A DNA stretch of 64,000 nucleotides from Nocardioides sp. cx-173 (GTDB taxonomy: Bacteria > Actinomycetota > Actinomycetes > Propionibacteriales > Nocardioidaceae): positions 4,342,501 through 4,406,500 of the forward strand of contig NZ_CP088262.1 in the NCBI RefSeq assembly GCF_021117365.1, in the 5' to 3' direction. Every line of letters starts with the position of its first letter. Positions within the stretch are counted from its first letter, which is position 1. Shown piece by piece: positions 45,308 to 54,155 of this stretch. The position numbers and the translations under genes are program-made. Below the pieces are notes generated by a model. That model saw only the letters and a list, made by a program, of their open reading frames with translations, did no database searches and had not been told where the DNA came from.

Positions 45308-45783
45308 CGCGGGCTCCCTGTCGTCCGCACTCGCGCGCGGACGCTGGTCATGGGTGGAGGGGGTCGATGGTGCGGGATCGATGCTGCCGGCCGTGCGTGC
45401 GGGGGCGAGCCCGGACGCGTGTCGACACGCTAGGAGGGGGCGCCGACATCGGGAGGTCAGCTGCGAACTTACGGGCGCGCGGGCCCAGGTGGAAGCGGCC
45501 TATCCACAGGGCCTGGGGATAACCGGTGGATCCAGGTGGACGACACGCGGGTAACTGTGCACAGGATGGGGAGCAGCCTGTGGAGAAACGCCCGGGAACG
45601 CCGCCCATCAAGGCGCTGACCTGCGAAGACGCCGCAGAGGGCGTGTGCATGAAAAATACTTCGAGAGCATCTCGGTTCACCGGCCGTCCACCTCGTGGTC
45701 GCGCCCCGGATTGTCGACATGGCGCCCCAACGTCCGGGTTTCCACACGTTATCCACCGGTTGCGCTTTTACCACGACAATGGC
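45308..45783. other. 476-bp divergent spacer with DnaA-box-like 9-mers
   Basis: No convincing gene is here; the reading frames are shadows. It contains at least four 9-mers one base off TTATCCACA: CTATCCACA (45500-45508, +), TTATCCCCA as its complement (45514-45522), TTCTCCACA as its complement (45579-45587) and TTATCCACC (45749-45757, +). It separates dnaB (-) from the MATE gene (+) and also holds their promoters. Confidence 0.55.
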
Positions 45784-47121
45784 GTGGTGCGCCGCGAAAT
45801 CGACCGAGAGATCTGGCGGCTCGCGGTCCCGGCGTTCCTGGCGCTGGTGGCCGAGCCGCTGTTCCTGCTCAGCGACGCCGCGATCGTCGGCCACCTCGGC
45901 ACCGCGGAGCTCGCCGGCCTCGGGATCGCGGCCGTGGTACTGCAGACCGCGATCGGCCTGTGCGTGTTCCTCGCCTACGGGACCACCGCCAGCGTCGCCC
46001 GCCACCTCGGCGCCGGGGACCGCGCCCGGGCGCTCGCCCAGGGCGTCGACGGAGTGTGGCTCGCGGTGCTCATCGGTCTGGTGACCACCGTGGCCGGAGT
46101 CGCCCTGACCGGCCCCCTCGTCGACGCGTTCGGGGCGGGCGAGCAGGTGTCCGAGCACGCGACGACGTACCTGCGGATCGCCTTCCTCGGCGCGGTGCCG
46201 CTGCTGGTCATGCTGGCCGCCACCGGCGTGCTGCGCGGGCTGCAGGACACCCGCACGCCGCTGGTCGTGGCGGTGGCCGGCAATGCGCTCAACATCGCCC
46301 TCAACCTGCTGCTCGTCTACGGCGCCGGCCCGGTGGCGGGCATGGGCCTGGCCGGCTCCGCGATCGGCTCGGTGCTCGCCCAGGTCGCGAGCGCCGCCGC
46401 ACTCGTCGCGGTGGTCGTGCGGGCCGCCCGCCGGGAGGGCACGTCTTTGAGGCCCGATCTGCCCGGAGTCCGCGCGGCCGCCCGCGCCGCCGTCGCGCTG
46501 GTGATCCGCACGCTGACCCTGCGGGCCGCGCTGCTGGTCACGACGTACGCCGTGACCATCGGAGCCGGCGTCGACTCCGCCGTCGACCTGGCCACCCATC
46601 AGCTGGCGATGACGCTGTGGACGTTCCTCGCGTTCGCGCTGGATGCCATCGCGATCGCCGCGCAGGCGATCACCGGTCGCCACCTCGGCGCCGGCGACGT
46701 GGCGGCGACGCGTGCCGTCACCCGGCGCATGGTCTGGTGGGGGGTGGTCAGCGGCGTCGTCACCGGGCTGGGCCTCGCCGCCCTCAGCCCGGTGCTGGGC
46801 CCGCTGTTCAGCGACGACCCGGAGGTGCACCGGCTGCTCGTCCCGGTGCTCGTCGTGGCGGCGCTCGCTCAGCCGGTCGCCGGGGTGGTCTTCGTCCTCG
46901 ACGGAGTCCTGATCGGCGCGGGGGACGGCGCCTACCTGGCCTGGGGCGGCGTCCTGACGCTCGCCGTCTACGCCCCGCTCGTCCTGCTCGCGGGCCACGC
47001 GCTCGGGAGCCTCGTCGCCATCTGGGCGGCGTTCGCCGCGGTGTTCATGGGCGCCCGCTTCGTCGTGCTCACCCATCGCGCCCGCACCGACCGCTGGCTG
47101 GTCACCGGCGTCCTACAGTGA
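45784..47121 (+). CDS. MATE-family efflux transporter (DinF-like)
   Basis: 445 aa integral membrane exporter with 12 helices in two related halves. Typical residues are LAVPAFLALVAEPLFLLSDA near the start, VGHLGTAELAGLGIA, ATGVLRGLQDTRTPL and in the second half ALDAIAIAAQAITGRHLGAG. The DinF branch expels organic cations or oxidised compounds using sodium or protons. GTG codons at 45784 and 45787 are both possible starts. Location between the ribosomal rpsF-rplI genes and dnaB is common in actinobacteria. Confidence 0.93.
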   Translation: MVRREIDREIWRLAVPAFLALVAEPLFLLSDAAIVGHLGTAELAGLGIAAVVLQTAIGLCVFLAYGTTASVARHLGAGDRARALAQGVDGVWLAVLIGLVTTVAGVALTGPLVDAFGAGEQVSEHATTYLRIAFLGAVPLLVMLAATGVLRGLQDTRTPLVVAVAGNALNIALNLLLVYGAGPVAGMGLAGSAIGSVLAQVASAAALVAVVVRAARREGTSLRPDLPGVRAAARAAVALVIRTLTLRAALLVTTYAVTIGAGVDSAVDLATHQLAMTLWTFLAFALDAIAIAAQAITGRHLGAGDVAATRAVTRRMVWWGVVSGVVTGLGLAALSPVLGPLFSDDPEVHRLLVPVLVVAALAQPVAGVVFVLDGVLIGAGDGAYLAWGGVLTLAVYAPLVLLAGHALGSLVAIWAAFAAVFMGARFVVLTHRARTDRWLVTGVLQ

Positions 47122-47125
47122 CGCC

Positions 47126-47680
47126 ATGAAGCCCCTGCAGTCGGTCGCGATGGGGTGCGTGTTCGTGGCGCTCTACGCGCGGATCCAGGGCTACGACGCC
47201 TACGCCGACCCGTTCGGCTGGCTCCTCGTGATGCTCGGCGTACGCCGGCTCGCGGACGAGACGCCGCTGCGAGGCGCGATGCTCGGCACCGCCGCCCTGG
47301 CGCTGCTGGTCTCGCTGCCGCTGTGGCTGCCCGGCGTACGGGACCCGGTGGCGGACCTCGACGCCTCGGTCGGCTGGGCGCTGGGCCTGCCGGCGTTCGC
47401 CTGCCTCGCCGTGCTGTGCCACGGGCTGGCCGAGGCCGCCGACGCCGCCGACGATCCGGGGCCGGCGCGCTGGCTGCGACTGCTCCGCACGGCGGTGGCG
47501 GTCGTCGCGTTGCTCCCGGTGCTGGTCTTCGGCGCCGGGGTCGATGGCCTCGCCTCGACCGCCTCCCTGGTGTCGTCGGCCGTCTACGTCGCCCTGGTCT
47601 GGCTGCTCTTCAGCTACTCAGGCCGCCGCTGGGCGGTCAGGGCCGCCGTCGAGCGCCCCACGAGCAGCCCGGCTGCGTAG
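47126..47680 (+). CDS. Hypothetical membrane protein
   Basis: 184 aa with about five hydrophobic segments (for example GAMLGTAALALLVSLPLWLP, LGLPAFACLAVLCHGLAEA, AVAVVALLPVLVFGAGVDGL, ASLVSSAVYVALVWLLFSYS). No recognised domain. It starts 5 bases after the MATE stop codon, so co-transcription with the exporter is likely. Its role is unknown. Confidence 0.75.
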   Translation: MKPLQSVAMGCVFVALYARIQGYDAYADPFGWLLVMLGVRRLADETPLRGAMLGTAALALLVSLPLWLPGVRDPVADLDASVGWALGLPAFACLAVLCHGLAEAADAADDPGPARWLRLLRTAVAVVALLPVLVFGAGVDGLASTASLVSSAVYVALVWLLFSYSGRRWAVRAAVERPTSSPAA

Positions 47681-47739
47681 CCTCGCCTCCACCGTGGCGT
47701 TGAACCCGCGCCCGCACCGACTCACTCCTGGGAGAGCTC

Positions 47740-48912
47740 ATGTCGCCTCGTACCGCCCGCCGCCGGGCGCTCGTCGCCGGGGCCCTGGTGGCCGCGCTGC
47801 TGCCCGCGATCGGTCCCGCCGCGCCCGCGGGCGCGGCCCCGGGGTGCACGACGGACGTGGACCGCTCGGCGCTGGCCCTCGGCGGCTGCGACGACGACAC
47901 CCCGCCGGAGACGCAGATCCTCTCGGTCAGTCCCCGGCCGACGGCCGGCGGCTATGTGTCGTCGGGCTCGCTCACCTTCACCTTCCGCGGTGTCCACCCC
48001 GATGGCGACACCGACCCGATCGGGTTCCGGTGCCGGCTGGTCGGGCTGGAGAGCGCGCCCTCCGCCTGCAGCAGCCCCGCGACCTACCGCGGACTGGCCG
48101 ACGACAAGCTCGACGGCTACGAGTTCCAGGTGACCGCCGTCGACACCACCGATGCCGCCCACGCCTGGGTCGACTGGCTCGCCCTGCCGATCCGGACCGA
48201 AGCCGACCCGAGCGACGCCGACCCCACGCCGGCCACGCAGGCGGTCCGGGTCGACACCCTCCTCCCCAACACCTACATCTTCGGCGACCTGTACGGCGGC
48301 CTCCACTACGACGTGCGCCCCTCGCTTCCGATGGCGCTCACGCCGGACCTGCCGGTGTTCGTGGACTCCAGCGAGAGCGCCGAGCGCGGTGGGGTCGGCT
48401 ACGCCTGCACGGTCGGTGCTCGTGCGGTGCCGTGCCGCCAGGACCGGACGGTCCTGCGCCACCTGACGCCCGGGACCAAGGTGCTGAAGGTGGCCGCGGT
48501 CGACCCGGCCGGCAACCGCGACCCCAGTCCCGCGTCCCTGCGCTTCTCGGTGCCTCGCGACCTCACCGCCCCGGCGCGTGGGCCGTGGCGGACCCGGAAG
48601 GGGGCCGGCCACTTCGGCCGAGACGCGCTCGAGACCTCGAAGGTCGGTGCCCGGGTGGTCGTGCGGCCCGCTGGCGCGGTGCGCGAGGTGATCCTGCTGG
48701 CGCCCGCGGGACCCCGGCTGGGCGTCGTCACGGTGCGGATCGGGCGGGGCTTCAGCAAGCGGATCCGCCTGAGCGCCCCCCGCAACGAGGCCCTCAAGGT
48801 CTACGTCGTACGCCGCGTCGAGGACGGCCCGCTCCGCGGACCCATCACCATCGAGGTCACCTCCCTCGGCGCCGGCAAGGTCGCCCGCATCGACGCGCTG
48901 CTCGCCCACTGA
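47740..48912 (+). CDS. Secreted protein with Ig/CARDB-like repeats
   Basis: 390 aa with a Sec signal peptide (RRRALVAGALVAALLPAIGP, cleavage near AGA-AP). The mature part has Cys-containing beta-rich segments; DTTPPETQI-like TPPETQILSVSPRP and VDPAGNRDPSPASLRFSVPR are typical of bacterial Ig-like repeats in surface proteins. No catalytic motif is seen. It probably acts in adhesion or cell-surface structure. It follows the membrane protein gene and ends before a hairpin terminator shared with rplI. Confidence 0.75.
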   Translation: MSPRTARRRALVAGALVAALLPAIGPAAPAGAAPGCTTDVDRSALALGGCDDDTPPETQILSVSPRPTAGGYVSSGSLTFTFRGVHPDGDTDPIGFRCRLVGLESAPSACSSPATYRGLADDKLDGYEFQVTAVDTTDAAHAWVDWLALPIRTEADPSDADPTPATQAVRVDTLLPNTYIFGDLYGGLHYDVRPSLPMALTPDLPVFVDSSESAERGGVGYACTVGARAVPCRQDRTVLRHLTPGTKVLKVAAVDPAGNRDPSPASLRFSVPRDLTAPARGPWRTRKGAGHFGRDALETSKVGARVVVRPAGAVREVILLAPAGPRLGVVTVRIGRGFSKRIRLSAPRNEALKVYVVRRVEDGPLRGPITIEVTSLGAGKVARIDALLAH

Positions 48913-48942
48913 GCGAAGCGCGGCCCGGGCAGATAACGCGGA

Positions 48943-48975
48943 CGAGGCCGCCCTCCCGGAGGGAGGACGGCCTCG
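48943..48975. terminator. Bidirectional terminator between the secreted-protein and rplI genes
   Basis: CGAGGCCGCCCTCC, CGGA loop and GGGAGGACGGCCTCG form a 14-bp stem with a single-base bulge at 48943-48975, lying between convergent genes (stops at 48912 and 48999). Confidence 0.8.
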
Positions 48976-48998
48976 TGCGGTGGTGCGGTGGGGCTGGG

Positions 48999-49445
48999 TC
49001 AGGCGGGGATCACGTTGAGGGCCACCGAAGCGGACACCTCGTCGTGCAGCTTGACCGAGACCTGGTGGTTGCCGAGCGACTTGATCGGGTTGGTGACCAC
49101 GATCGTGCGCTTGTCGACGGCCTCGCCGGACACCGAGGTGATGGCCTCGGCGATGTCGGCGACCGTGACGGAGCCGAACAGGCGGCCACCGTCACCGGCG
49201 CGGACCTTGACGTCGACCGGCGACGACTCGAGCTTGGTCTTGATCTGCTCGGCGTGGTCGTGGTCGCGCACGCCACGGGAGGCGCGGGCGGCCTTGATCG
49301 AGGTCACCTGCTTCTCGCCGCCACGGGTCCAGCGGATCGCGACGTTGCGGGGGATGAGGTAGTTGCGGCCGTAACCGTCCTTGACCTCGACCACGTCGCC
49401 GGGGGCACCGAGACCGGTGACCTCCTGGGTCAGGATGAGCTTCAT
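48999..49445 (-). CDS. rplI: 50S ribosomal protein bL9
   Basis: 148 aa, normal length. The N-terminal 23S-rRNA-binding domain begins [20 protein letters not shown] with the connecting helix, and the C-terminal domain reads [16 protein letters not shown]9 stabilises the L1 stalk region of the large subunit. It is last of the rpsF-ssb-rpsR-rplI unit, 14 bases after rpsR. Confidence 0.98.
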   Translation of the reverse strand: MKLILTQEVTGLGAPGDVVEVKDGYGRNYLIPRNVAIRWTRGGEKQVTSIKAARASRGVRDHDHAEQIKTKLESSPVDVKVRAGDGGRLFGSVTVADIAEAITSVSGEAVDKRTIVVTNPIKSLGNHQVSVKLHDEVSASVALNVIPA

Positions 49446-49459
49446 GTTGTCCCTCTCCC

Positions 49460-49696
49460 TTATCGACCGGTGGACGTGTAGGGCAGCAGGGCGACCTCAC
49501 GTGCGTTCTTGACGGCGATGGCGACGTCGCGCTGGTGCTGGACGCAGTTGCCGGTGACCCGACGCGCGCGGATCTTGCCGCGGTCGGAGATGAACTTGCG
49601 GAGCAGGGCGGTGTCCTTGTAGTCGACACCGGTCGCCTTCTCCTTGCAGAACTGGCAAACCTTCTTCTTGGGCTTGCGAATCACTGCCTTGGCCAT
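49460..49696 (-). CDS. rpsR: 30S ribosomal protein bS18
   Basis: 78 aa small-subunit protein that pairs with bS6 on 16S rRNA. The sequence [20 protein letters not shown] and the core [20 protein letters not shown] include a CxxC pair and a third Cys, the zinc-binding (C+) form rather than a zinc-free one. It lies between ssb and rplI in the usual order. Length is normal. Confidence 0.98.
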   Translation of the reverse strand: MAKAVIRKPKKKVCQFCKEKATGVDYKDTALLRKFISDRGKIRARRVTGNCVQHQRDVAIAVKNAREVALLPYTSTGR

Positions 49697-49817
49697 TGTG
49701 GTGCTTCCTCTCTAGAAGCCCGGCCCCGAGTGGGTACGGCGCCGGAATGGTTCGGGTTGATTGCGGTTTCGAGACGACGCTGGTGCGCCTGCTCATGTGC
49801 TGTGCTGCGGATCGAGC

Positions 49818-50369
49818 TCAGAACGGGGGCTCCTCCGAGCCCACGCCGGGAGCGCCCCACGGGTCGGACGCCGGAGCGCCGCCACCCTGGCCGCCGGCCG
49901 GACGCGACGGCGCCGCGGTCGCCCACGGGTCGTCGCCGCCACCGGACTGGCCGCCCGAGGACTGACCGCCGCCGTAGCCGCCGCCACCACCGCCGCCGCC
50001 GGAGCGGCTGGCGCGGGTGACCTTGGCGGTGGCGTACTTCAGCGAGGGGCCGACCTCTTCGACGTCGATCTCGAAGACGGTGCGCTTCTCGCCCTCACGG
50101 GTCTCGTACTGGCGCGACTTGAGCCGCCCCTGCACGACGACGCGCATGCCCTTCTGCAGCGACTCGGCGACGTTCTCCGCCGCCTGGCGCCACACGGCAC
50201 AGGAGAGGAAGAGGGCGTCGCCGTCCTTCCACTCGTTGGACTGCCGGTCGAAGGTGCGCGGCGTCGACGCGATCCGGAAGTTGGCCACCGCAGCCCCCGA
50301 GGGGGTGAAGCGGAGCTCCGGGTCGTCGACGAGGTTGCCGACCACGGTGATGACGGTCTCGCCTGCCAT
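49818..50369 (-). CDS. ssb: Single-stranded DNA-binding protein
   Basis: 183 aa. The OB-fold (about 1-110, [40 protein letters not shown]) is followed by a Gly/Ser/Gln-rich tail and the C-terminal acidic tip ending EEPPF, which recruits repair and replication partners. Length is in the actinobacterial range. It lies in the ribosomal protein operon, as is usual, 122 bases upstream of rpsR and 122 bases downstream of rpsF. Confidence 0.97.
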   Translation of the reverse strand: MAGETVITVVGNLVDDPELRFTPSGAAVANFRIASTPRTFDRQSNEWKDGDALFLSCAVWRQAAENVAESLQKGMRVVVQGRLKSRQYETREGEKRTVFEIDVEEVGPSLKYATAKVTRASRSGGGGGGGGYGGGQSSGGQSGGGDDPWATAAPSRPAGGQGGGAPASDPWGAPGVGSEEPPF

Positions 50370-50491
50370 GTCAGGTCTCCCTAGCTGAAGTTGATCCCTG
50401 GTGGATCTCGGTGGTGCCTGTCGGCGCCCAGGCTCATCAAAGCCTGCGCCGTCGACAGTGGAAAGAGCGTGTCCACAGAGGGACGCCGACC

Positions 50492-50791
50492 TCAGGTCAG
50501 CGAACGAGCACCCGGGCGGATCACCTTCGTGCGGAGGATCGCCTCGTTGAGCGTGAGCTGGCGGTCGAACTCCTTGACCGTGGCCGGCTCGGCGCTCAGC
50601 TTGATGACGGCGTAGATGCCCTCGGCGTTCTTCTTGACCTCGTAGGCGAGGCGGCGACGTCCCCAGACGTCGACGTTCTCGACGGTGCCACCGTCGTTGC
50701 GGATGACGTTGAGGTACTTGTCGAGCGAGTCCTGAACGGTGCGCTCCTCGATGCTGGGATCGAGGATGACCATGACTTCGTAGTTGCGCAA
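50492..50791 (-). CDS. rpsF: 30S ribosomal protein bS6
   Basis: 99 aa. It begins with [20 protein letters not shown] and contains [20 protein letters not shown], the S6 core beta sheet. It pairs with bS18 encoded downstream. The reading frame extends far upstream; I placed the start at a TTG (50791) because the conserved N-terminus begins LRNYEVM and an AAAGGAGGTAG ribosome site lies about 10 bases before it. A hairpin in the leader suggests autoregulation. First gene of the rpsF-ssb-rpsR-rplI operon. Confidence 0.95.
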   Translation of the reverse strand: MRNYEVMVILDPSIEERTVQDSLDKYLNVIRNDGGTVENVDVWGRRRLAYEVKKNAEGIYAVIKLSAEPATVKEFDRQLTLNEAILRTKVIRPGARSLT

Positions 50792-50819
50792 AGCGGAACT
50801 ACCTCCTTTGGACTTGGCG

Positions 50820-50838
50820 GCCACGGTCTCTCCGTGGC
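50820..50838 (-). promoter_or_regulatory. Hairpin in the rpsF leader (possible S6:S18 autoregulatory element)
   Basis: On the mRNA strand GCCACGG-AGAGA-CCGTGGC, 29 bases before the rpsF start. Many bacteria have an S6:S18-binding leader with CCG in an exposed stem; this stem has CCG in its 3' arm, but the full consensus is not demonstrated. Confidence 0.4.
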
Positions 50839-50971
50839 AGGAGGGGTATCGGTGGTTCATCTCGCGGCGCACCCGTCGGTGGGGCACCACAAGACAGGCA
50901 AGGTTAACAGCGCGCGGAGACCCTGTGGAAATCGCGGACCGGGCGGTCTGGAGCGGCCCTACCGTCGAGCG

Positions 50972-51829
50972 ATGCGGACCACCGAGCCACCCCTCGCCGG
51001 GCGCCTCATCCTGCTCGACCCGATCGGGGCCGGCGGCATGGGCGAGGTCTGGCGGGCCTGGGACCTGCGCGGGCGACGCCTGGTGGCCGCCAAGGTCCTG
51101 GGCAGGTACGACGACGCCCTGCTGCAGCGCTTCGTCCGCGAGCAGGCGGTGCGCGTGCGCCACCCGCACGTCGTCGCGCCGCTCGACTGGGCCGCCGACG
51201 GCGGCCGGGCCGTGATCACCATGGACCTCGTGGCCGGCGGCTCGGTCGAGACGCTCCGGGCGGAGCACGGCCCACTGCCCGAGCCGCTGGTGGCGCTGCT
51301 CCTGGACCAGCTCCTGCAGGCACTGGCGGCCGTGCACGCGGCGGGCGTCGTCCATCGCGACGTCAAGCCGGCCAACCTGCTGCTCCAGCCGGGCGCCGTC
51401 CACCTGCGGCTCGCCGACTTCGGGGTCGCCGCCGTGCTCGACGGGCAGCGGCTGACCGGGGCCGGCCCCGTCGGCACCCACGGCTACGTCGCCCCCGAGG
51501 CCGAGCGCGGCGCACCGCCGCACCCACGCCAGGACCTGTATGCCGTCGGCGTGGTCGGCCGCCAGCTCACCGCGGCTCCCCACGGCGTACTCGGGCCGCT
51601 GCTCGACGCGCTGGCCGACCCGGACCCGCGGCGGCGACCGCCGTCGGCGCAGGAGGCGCTGACCCGGCTGCGCAGGCTGCCGCTCCCACGTCCGCAGTGG
51701 CCTCCGGTGCCCGACCGGCTCGGGCCCGCGCCGACCAGGGGCGACCCGGCGCGGACCGCGCTCGTCCTCGCCTGCCTGTGCTTCGCCCTGGCGGGACTGC
51801 TCAGCCTCGCGGTGCTCGTCGCGACCTGA
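50972..51829 (+). CDS. Short serine/threonine protein kinase with C-terminal membrane helix
   Basis: 285 aa Hanks-type kinase. It has the Gly loop [20 protein letters not shown]-equivalent RLVAAKVL with Lys, catalytic loop [14 protein letters not shown] in RLADFGVA and an APE in YVAPEAER. No PASTA repeats follow; the C-terminal residues [20 protein letters not shown] form a membrane helix. This is a minimal PknB-like membrane kinase. It faces the double-FHA protease gene on the other strand, whose FHA domains could bind phosphothreonine, suggesting a kinase-reader pair. ATG at 50972 begins [10 protein letters not shown]. Confidence 0.92.
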   Translation: MRTTEPPLAGRLILLDPIGAGGMGEVWRAWDLRGRRLVAAKVLGRYDDALLQRFVREQAVRVRHPHVVAPLDWAADGGRAVITMDLVAGGSVETLRAEHGPLPEPLVALLLDQLLQALAAVHAAGVVHRDVKPANLLLQPGAVHLRLADFGVAAVLDGQRLTGAGPVGTHGYVAPEAERGAPPHPRQDLYAVGVVGRQLTAAPHGVLGPLLDALADPDPRRRPPSAQEALTRLRRLPLPRPQWPPVPDRLGPAPTRGDPARTALVLACLCFALAGLLSLAVLVAT

Positions 51830-51902
51830 GCCGGCGGGCCAGCAGCAGGGCCCAGCCGGCGGCGAGCAGCACCAGCGCCGCCGCGAGCAGGACCCAGGTC
51901 AT
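51801..51902 (-). CDS. Putative 33-aa single-helix membrane peptide
   Basis: [20 protein letters not shown] then basic [13 protein letters not shown]. The ATG lies 8 bases after the stop codon of the FHA protease gene, and the last 29 bases overlap the 3' end of the kinase gene on the opposite strand. It could be a real membrane micropeptide or a chance frame; composition and position fit the former. Confidence 0.4.
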   Translation of the reverse strand: MTWVLLAAALVLLAAGWALLLARRLRSRRAPRG

Positions 51903-51910
51903 GGCGGCGC

Positions 51911-54022
51911 CTACTGCAGCTGCAGCGGGTTCTCGGCGACGACCTGGCCCTGCTCGCCGACGACGAAGGCGCCGTTGACGCCCGACACGCCGGTGGGCAC
52001 CTCGAACGGCACGTAGATGCAGACCGAGGCCTCCCCGAAGGACCAGGTGTCCTGCAGCGAGCCGAGCTGGTCGTCCCCGTCGAGGGAGGAGTAGGTCACG
52101 CCGATGGGGATGCCGTCGGGGAGGCCCTCGATGACGTACTCGGCGTACAGCATCTCCCCGGTCTCCGCACTCATCGTCTGCGGCGCCTCCGGCGAGCTCG
52201 AGCCGGCGCAGTCGCCCTGCTCGCCGTCGCGCGCCCAGCCCGCGGGCCGGAAGGTCGCGTCGTCGGGTACGTCGGCCGCGTCCGGGAGCTCCTCGGCGTA
52301 CGGCGAGACGTAGTCGGGGTCGCCGCCCTCCTCGGCGATGCGCAGGACCTCGTCGGCGAGCGCGACCGGGCGGATCAGCGCCGAGCCCTGGGTGATCGCG
52401 CCGGCGTCCTCCGAGCCGGCCGTGATGACCGCGGTGTTGATGCCGATCAGCTCACCGTCGTCGTTGATGGACGGGCCGCCGGAGTTGCCGGAGCCGAGCC
52501 GCACGTCGCTGTCGATGAGCCCGCGCTCGGTGCCCACGATCTCGTCGGACTGGAACGTCGAGACGACGCCGCGGGTCACGGTCAGCGGGCGGTCCAGCGA
52601 GGCGCGCACGTTGCCGATCGACGGGTACCCCAGCGCGGTGATCTCGTCCCCGGTGCGCAGCTCGTCGCTGTCGCCGACCGGCAACGGCTCCGGCAGATCG
52701 ATCTCGGAGTCCTCGAGAGGGTTGCCGTCCGCGTCCGCGCTGATCTTGAGGACCGCCAGGTCCAGGTAGCCGTCGGTGACGATCGGCTCCGCGCGGTAGG
52801 CCGCCGTGGCCGGCTTGTCGTCGTCCTCGGAGGTGAGCGAGACCAGCAGGTAGTCGGGGTCGGGCACCTCGCTGGCGCCGCCCTGACCCGGCGCGGACGG
52901 CAGCGCGACATGGGCGTTGGTCAGGATCAGCCCGTCCTCGCTGATGATGCTGCCCGAGCCGGAGTGCGTCGGCGTCCCGGTGTCGTCGACGGCGATCAGG
53001 AAGACCGCGGCGGCCTTGGCCCGCGCCAGGTCCGAGGCGCTGAGCCCGGCCGAGCCGCCGGTCGTGCCGCCGCCGCCGTTGTCGTCGTCGCCCAGGACCT
53101 CCACCACGGTGAGGCCGCCGCCCACGCCGAGCACGAGCCCGAACACCGCGGCCGCGAGCCTCATCTGCCCACGCCGCTTCTTCTTCGCGATCGAGGCGGC
53201 CGCCTGGCTGGCGTTGACCACGGGGACGAGCTCGAGCTCGAACCCCGCGGTCGGGTGGCCGAGCAGGACCTCGACCGGCTCCTCGATCTTGTGGCTGGTG
53301 ATGCGCTCACCGTCGAGGTAGGAGCCGGCGGTCGAGCGGTCGACCCACCACCAGCCGTCGGGCCGGGGCTCGATGACCGCGTGCAGGCGGGAGACCGCCG
53401 CGTCGTCGACGACCACCTCGCACGACGGGTCGCGACCGATCCGCACCGGCATGTGGGGCTGGAAGCGCAGGTCGCCGCCGTCGCGGCGGCGTACCAGCAG
53501 GCTGGGCCCGCCGGCGCCGGGGAAGCCTGGCAGCGCCGCACCGGTGACCACGGTCTGGGCCAGCAGCGGGGAGGCCGGCGGGAAGGCGGGTCCGGCCTGG
53601 GGACGGTCCGTCGGTCCCGGCGGAGGCGGCGGGGGGAAGCCGGCGGGGGGCGGCGCCGCGACCGGCGGCGCGGCCGAGGGCGACGGGGCCACCGGGGCCA
53701 CCGCGGCCGGTGGCGGCGCGGCCACCGGGGCCGAGACGCTCACCCGCAGCGTCAGCGCCTCCCCCTCCGCCCCGAAGGAGAGGGTGCACGTGCCGGTCAG
53801 CAGCGCCTGGCGCACCGGGCGGCCGTCGAGCCGGGTGCCGTGGGAGCTGCCGAGGTCGACGACCTCCCAGCCGTCACCGGCGGCGCGGATCTCCGCGTGC
53901 CGGCGCGAGACGGTGGGCTCCACCGCGACGATGTCGTTGTCCGCCTCGCGCCCGATCCGGAACGTACGTGGCTGCTCCGAGGCCCACGTCCCCGTGGGCG
54001 ACTGGATGCTGATCGTGCTCAT
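51911..54022 (-). CDS. Double-FHA-domain membrane-anchored trypsin-like serine protease
   Basis: 703 aa. Two FHA phosphothreonine-binding domains lie at about 18-95 (FRIGREADNDIVAVEPTVSRRHAEI) and about 175-255 (VRIGRDPSCEVVVDDAAVSRLHAVIE), joined by a Pro/Ala linker. A single membrane helix (LAAAVFGLVLGVGGGLTVVE, about 300) follows, then an HtrA/trypsin-like domain with His in LTNAHVAL, Asp in GYLDLAVLKIS and Ser in LGSGNSGGPS. So the FHA part is cytoplasmic and the protease outside. The C-terminal region is unassigned. ATG 54022 begins MSTISIQSPTG. It is convergent with the kinase gene and is probably part of the same signalling module. Confidence 0.9.
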   Translation of the reverse strand: MSTISIQSPTGTWASEQPRTFRIGREADNDIVAVEPTVSRRHAEIRAAGDGWEVVDLGSSHGTRLDGRPVRQALLTGTCTLSFGAEGEALTLRVSVSAPVAAPPPAAVAPVAPSPSAAPPVAAPPPAGFPPPPPPGPTDRPQAGPAFPPASPLLAQTVVTGAALPGFPGAGGPSLLVRRRDGGDLRFQPHMPVRIGRDPSCEVVVDDAAVSRLHAVIEPRPDGWWWVDRSTAGSYLDGERITSHKIEEPVEVLLGHPTAGFELELVPVVNASQAAASIAKKKRRGQMRLAAAVFGLVLGVGGGLTVVEVLGDDDNGGGGTTGGSAGLSASDLARAKAAAVFLIAVDDTGTPTHSGSGSIISEDGLILTNAHVALPSAPGQGGASEVPDPDYLLVSLTSEDDDKPATAAYRAEPIVTDGYLDLAVLKISADADGNPLEDSEIDLPEPLPVGDSDELRTGDEITALGYPSIGNVRASLDRPLTVTRGVVSTFQSDEIVGTERGLIDSDVRLGSGNSGGPSINDDGELIGINTAVITAGSEDAGAITQGSALIRPVALADEVLRIAEEGGDPDYVSPYAEELPDAADVPDDATFRPAGWARDGEQGDCAGSSSPEAPQTMSAETGEMLYAEYVIEGLPDGIPIGVTYSSLDGDDQLGSLQDTWSFGEASVCIYVPFEVPTGVSGVNGAFVVGEQGQVVAENPLQLQ

Positions 54023-54155
54023 GACGGCCTCTTCTTCGGTCCCCTGCGCGGTGAGGGGCAGCGTATGCCCCGCACGCTCTATGCCCACCGCAACGACCAC
54101 CGAATCCCCGGCGGTCGGAGACCGCCGAAAGACACGGGGCTTCGGGCGCTCGGCG

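Noticed and set aside
45500..45757. Chromosomal origin oriC
   Set aside because: No dnaA or dnaN gene nearby; only degenerate boxes, so a full origin is not supported.
45526..45783. Extension of the MATE frame upstream
   Set aside because: The extra residues are Arg/Pro-rich and cover the DnaA-box-like spacer; the transporter homology starts after 45784.
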